Shown: positions 14,157 through 15,006 of the stretch, in pieces
Numbering within the stretch: the first letter of the stretch is position 1
Layout: each line of letters starts with the position of its first letter
DNA from: Candidatus Scatousia excrementipullorum
GTDB taxonomy: Bacteria > Cyanobacteriota > Vampirovibrionia > Gastranaerophilales > Gastranaerophilaceae
Direction: 5' to 3'
Assembly (NCBI GenBank): GCA_017694215.1
Contig: JADIND010000034.1
Span: forward strand, 1-15,006
DNA length: 15,006 bases
Notes under the pieces: generated by a model
Told to the model about the DNA's origin: nothing
The model's database searches: none
What the model saw: only the letters and a program-made list of their open reading frames with translations
Program-made: the position numbers and the translations under genes

Positions 14157-14743
14157 TATTTCTCCTTAGGATCATACATTTTTGAAACCGCATTACCGGT
14201 AATTTTAAATTTATCATATTCGGGACTTATTTCAACCTCGTTTGCCGTTGCAATGAATTGTCCGTTACGGGTAATTTTCACATTGCCCTTTGCTATAACG
14301 GGATTTTCTCTGCCTGTCCAGGTAAGTCTGTCTGCCTCCAGCATTATCCCGTCTTTTATAACAATTCGTGTATCATTATACATAATTATTTGAGTCTTTT
14401 TCGAATTATAAGTTCCTTTGGATGATTCAAAACTCATCGTAACTTCATTGTTATCATCATAGAAATTTCCTATACAGTTATCCAGAAGAGCAACACCATT
14501 GGTGCTGTCATAAGTTCCTGTTTCTCCGTAAATTTCCCAGTATTTTTTGTCGTCTTTAGTTTCGGTCAAAATAATACCGTTAATAAGAGCTTCCTGTCGG
14601 TCTTGATCTGTTGAGAGCTGGCTTCTGTTAAAGTTATGGGTAATTACACCGGCTGAAATAAACGCCCACAAAAGTATTCCTACAAAGCCGGCAAATGCCA
14701 AAAGATAAGCTTTCTTCTTTTTACTGAGATCTCTCCATTTCAT
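14156..14743 (-). CDS. lptC: LPS export protein LptC
   Basis: LptC is the bitopic inner-membrane protein that receives LPS from the LptBFG transporter and passes it to LptA. The 195-residue length matches the family. A basic cytosolic start (MKWRDLSKKKK) is followed by one membrane helix (about 13-35) and a periplasmic domain with alternating beta strands. Typical LptC segments are visible: a G-x-x-L-x-E-like entry (GIILTETKDDKKYWEI, 56-71), TYDSTNGVALLDN, GTYNSKKTQIIMYND, MLEADRLTW, and a final IAKGNVKI...FKITGNAV. It is the first gene of the minus-strand run. No Shine-Dalgarno precedes the ATG, and a weak extended -10 lies 7 bases upstream, so the mRNA may be leaderless. The genes for LptB, LptF and LptG are not in the window. 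Confidence 0.85.
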   Translation of the reverse strand: MKWRDLSKKKKAYLLAFAGFVGILLWAFISAGVITHNFNRSQLSTDQDRQEALINGIILTETKDDKKYWEIYGETGTYDSTNGVALLDNCIGNFYDDNNEVTMSFESSKGTYNSKKTQIIMYNDTRIVIKDGIMLEADRLTWTGRENPVIAKGNVKITRNGQFIATANEVEISPEYDKFKITGNAVSKMYDPKEK

Positions 14744-14750
14744 AATTTCT

Positions 14751-14759
14751 ATGCTAGCA
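14751..14759 (-). promoter_or_regulatory. Possible extended -10 abutting lptC
   Basis: On the minus strand TG-C-TAGCAT ends 7 bases before the lptC ATG. The hexamer matches consensus at only 4 of 6 positions and no -35 is clear. A second AT-rich candidate, TATAAA, lies slightly further upstream, so this call is tentative. Confidence 0.3.
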
Positions 14760-14954
14760 CAAATAATTTATAACTGTATCTTTATGTTATGAATTATTAA
14801 AAATAATAGAAAAGAAAGAAATGAACATAATAAAATATGCCCGGGGCAAGATCCTGAACAGCTTGAAAAATAAAAGTTTCGCCTGAAAAGGCTCAACTGA
14901 TTTTTCTACACTTTCAGGAGGACATGGGTGCGGCGGCTGTGTGATTGCGGAGTG
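14760..14954. other. Gene-poor stretch upstream of lptC
   Basis: AT-rich in its first half, GC-richer after about 14845. On the plus strand an ATG at 14821 opens 21 codons to a TGA at 14884; after it the same frame stays open to the window end. It has only a weak purine-rich site upstream and no recognisable product. GCCTGAAAAGGC (14881-14892) could form a small GNRA-loop hairpin. No tRNA or known structured RNA was recognised. Confidence 0.35.
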
Positions 14955-15006
14955 TCGAAAAACCCTCCGGCACTTCGTGCCACCTCCCTTACAAAGGAGG
15001 CAGAAC
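14955..15006. repeat. GC-rich palindromic element, probably a dispersed repeat
   Basis: Two adjacent hairpins differ sharply in base content from the AT-rich surroundings: GGCAC-TTC-GTGCC (14969-14981) and CCTCC...GGAGG (14983-14987 with 14996-15000), with an extra CCTCC at 14964-14968. The pattern of CCTCC, a short palindrome, CCTCC and GGAGG resembles short interspersed palindromes common in gut bacterial genomes (from memory). The element reaches the window edge, so its right end is unseen. Confidence 0.45.

Noticed and set aside
14884..14886. TGA read as selenocysteine or another amino acid
   Set aside because: Other genes here use TGA as a stop (the TPR gene ends in TGA at 5054-5056), no selenocysteine insertion element was recognised, and the downstream frame runs into a probable repeat.

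Overview
The window is AT-rich bacterial chromosome with dense, ordinary gene packing. LptC and LptA point to a Gram-negative (LPS-exporting) envelope, and GyrB carries the long C-terminal insert typical of many Gram-negative gyrases. The low GC, abundant TPR proteins and a GyrB ATPase domain that reads like cyanobacterial relatives would fit a gut non-photosynthetic cyanobacterial relative (Melainabacteria/Gastranaerophilales). That placement is inference from sequence style only; other AT-rich Gram-negatives remain possible. TGA is used as a normal stop, so the code is standard.

Layout. (1) 1-1211, minus: a family 8 glycosyltransferase running off the left edge; it has no visible stop here but carries all the GT8 motifs. 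(2) 1241-1503, minus: a 51-residue protein of unknown function with its own promoter, strong ribosome binding site and terminator, directly upstream of the glycosyltransferase. (3) 1683-5460, plus: an AcsE-type methyltetrahydrofolate:corrinoid methyltransferase, then a separate promoter driving a large secreted TPR protein that appears to start at a rare ATT codon, translationally coupled (ATGA) to a small lipoprotein. (4) 5476-5501: a terminator between convergent units. (5) 5508-8030, minus: gyrB with its own extended -10 promoter. (6) 8135-14743, minus: a tight six-gene run lptC-lptA-TPR-dprA-topA-aroE, with junctions from an 11-base overlap to a 19-base gap, probably one operon. (7) 14744-15006: gene-poor DNA ending in a GC-rich palindromic element that looks like a dispersed repeat.

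Functionally the window mixes envelope building (GT8, LptC, LptA, secreted TPR protein, lipoprotein) with DNA topology and uptake (GyrB, TopA, DprA), the shikimate pathway (AroE) and one-carbon metabolism (AcsE-like). No CRISPR array, tRNA, rRNA, insertion sequence or phage gene was seen. The most unusual points are the ATT start, two apparently leaderless genes (1683 and 14743), the AcsE homologue with an internal insertion and no Wood-Ljungdahl neighbours, and the 51-residue protein/terminator in front of the glycosyltransferase.
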